Below, piece by piece: positions 6,522 through 6,875 of a DNA stretch of 6,875 nucleotides. The translations under genes and the position numbers were made by a program. Source of the DNA: JADFRG01 sp964590515 (GTDB taxonomy: Bacteria > Chloroflexota > Anaerolineae > Anaerolineales > E44-bin32); assembly GCA_964590515.1 (NCBI GenBank), contig CAZPZD010000071.1, forward strand, positions 1-6,875, in the 5' to 3' direction. Under the pieces are notes generated by a model, which saw nothing but the letters and a program-made list of their open reading frames with translations, searched no databases and had not been told where the DNA came from. Every line of letters starts with the position of its first letter. Position 1 is the first letter of the stretch.

Positions 6522-6576
6522 TCCGGGGGAGTCCCCTTGTTGCCCGGGCGGGTCGACTCCCCGGATGGCTTTCTTG
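6522..6576 (+). repeat. Imperfect inverted repeat, possible second terminator
   Basis: TCCGGGGGAGTC (6522-6533) and GACTCCCCGGA (6555-6565) are complementary apart from one bulged G. They enclose a 21-base spacer that contains CCCGGG. A pyrimidine-rich stretch GGCTTTCTT follows. It could back up the terminator at 6490 or form a structured RNA 3' end; the T-run is weak, so the function is uncertain. Confidence 0.45.
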
Positions 6577-6594
6577 CGCCAAACAAGGTAAACT
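6566..6594 (+). promoter_or_regulatory. Weak candidate promoter for the DEAD-box helicase leader
   Basis: TAAACT (6589-6594) matches four of six -10 positions, including the second A and last T. The segment 17 bases upstream, TGGCTT (6566-6571), is a poor -35. Some promoter is expected here because terminators precede it and a structured leader follows; a start near 6601 would give a leader of about 124 bases. The exact site is a guess. Confidence 0.25.
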
Positions 6595-6606
6595 AGTGGT
6601 CAATGA

Positions 6607-6627
6607 TCCCGGGCACCGTGTCCGGGA
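6607..6627 (+). other. GC-rich hairpin in the helicase leader
   Basis: TCCCGGGC (6607-6614) pairs with GTCCGGGA (6620-6627) with one G-T wobble and a 5-base loop ACCGT. It lies just after the candidate transcription start and would form the 5' stem of the leader RNA, or of a short terminated RNA ending near 6669. Confidence 0.5.
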
Positions 6628-6642
6628 CCGGATTTCTCTATG

Positions 6643-6669
6643 ATTGGCAGCATAGGGCTGCCAATTTTT
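6643..6669 (+). terminator. Intrinsic terminator inside the helicase leader (attenuator or small-RNA end)
   Basis: ATTGGCAG (6643-6650) pairs perfectly with CTGCCAAT (6658-6665) around CATAGGG. A run of five T (6665-6669) follows, then GTTG. The 3' arm and T-run make a canonical Rho-independent terminator. It sits 55 bases before the helicase GTG and well after the terminators of the permease cluster. It therefore probably ends a short leader transcript rather than the upstream operon. This is the pattern of attenuation, or of a small RNA of about 70 bases. Confidence 0.7.
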
Positions 6670-6693
6670 GTTGATGTGGGGCTAAGGGTGCGA

Positions 6694-6716
6694 CTTGGCT
6701 CGACACAGCCAAGGAG
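6694..6716 (+). promoter_or_regulatory. Hairpin overlapping the helicase Shine-Dalgarno
   Basis: CTTGGCT (6694-6700) pairs perfectly with AGCCAAG (6707-6713) around a 6-base loop. The Shine-Dalgarno AAGGAG is at 6711-6716, so its first three bases lie in the stem. The start GTG follows eight bases later. When folded, the hairpin should reduce ribosome access. Cold-shock-type control is known for DEAD-box helicase genes in other bacteria; whether it applies here is inference. Confidence 0.5.
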
Positions 6717-6724
6717 TGCTCTTC

Positions 6725-6875
6725 GTGAATTTCGAATCGTTTTCACTGGATGCCCGCGTTCGCGACGGGATCCAAGCGGCGGGCTACACTGAGCCCACCC
6801 CAATCCAACAGCAGTCCATCCCACCGATCCTGGCCGGGCGCGACCTGCTCGGCATCGCCCAGACCGGCACCGGCA
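6725..6875 (+). CDS. DEAD-box RNA helicase, N-terminal 50 residues (cut by right edge)
   Basis: The visible 50 residues begin NFESFSLDARVRDGI after the start. They contain the Q motif (upstream aromatic Phe, then GYTEPTPIQQQSIP at about 20-33) and GRDLLGIAQTGTG (38-50), which is motif I (Walker A, AQTGTGKT) cut just before its lysine. This identifies an ATP-dependent RNA helicase of the RhlE/DeaD/CsdA type. Such proteins unwind RNA duplexes in ribosome assembly, mRNA decay and growth in the cold. The subtype needs the missing C-terminal part. The start is GTG at 6725-6727, chosen because AAGGAG lies eight bases upstream and the following residues match the usual N-terminus. It is a separate transcription unit from the permease cluster, with a 262-base gap full of RNA structure. 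Confidence 0.92.
   Translation, partial: MNFESFSLDARVRDGIQAAGYTEPTPIQQQSIPPILAGRDLLGIAQTGTG

Noticed and set aside
1..6875. Mobile element, CRISPR array, tRNA or defence system
   Set aside because: No transposase or integrase motif, no spaced direct repeats, no tRNA-like cloverleaf and no defence domain seen on either strand.

Overview
The window is GC-rich bacterial chromosomal DNA with densely packed genes. Nothing in it proves the taxon. The mix of multiheme cytochrome c, low-potential redox proteins and catabolic genes would suit an anaerobic or facultative soil, sediment or groundwater bacterium. A Chloroflexota-like lineage is my guess from general protein style only. I see no insertion sequence, CRISPR array, tRNA or rRNA.

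Left half (1-2889, minus strand): a four-gene operon read right to left, cut by the left edge. Its order is a small 2[4Fe-4S] ferredoxin, an FAD/NAD(P)-type oxidoreductase, a membrane cytochrome b, and a secreted or anchored multiheme cytochrome c. The joints are tight: a Shine-Dalgarno directly after the ferredoxin stop, an ATGA overlap between oxidoreductase and cytochrome b, and 15 bases before cytochrome c. Together the parts form a plausible electron path from soluble ferredoxin or NAD(P)H, through flavin, across the membrane by two b hemes, to c hemes outside. A candidate promoter lies at 2918-2946.

Centre and right (3034-6462, plus strand): a divergent cluster of an agmatinase/arginase-family ureohydrolase, a metal-dependent cyclase/kynurenine-formamidase-family hydrolase, and an APC-superfamily amino acid/amine permease. 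It ends in a clear intrinsic terminator (6490-6520). It looks like uptake and stepwise hydrolysis of a guanidino or amide nitrogen compound, but the substrate cannot be read from the sequence.

Right end (6521-6875): a structured intergenic leader precedes the start of a DEAD-box RNA helicase gene cut by the right edge. The leader holds a GC hairpin, a textbook intrinsic terminator about 55 bases before the start codon, and a hairpin that covers part of the helicase ribosome binding site. This suggests RNA-level control of the helicase.
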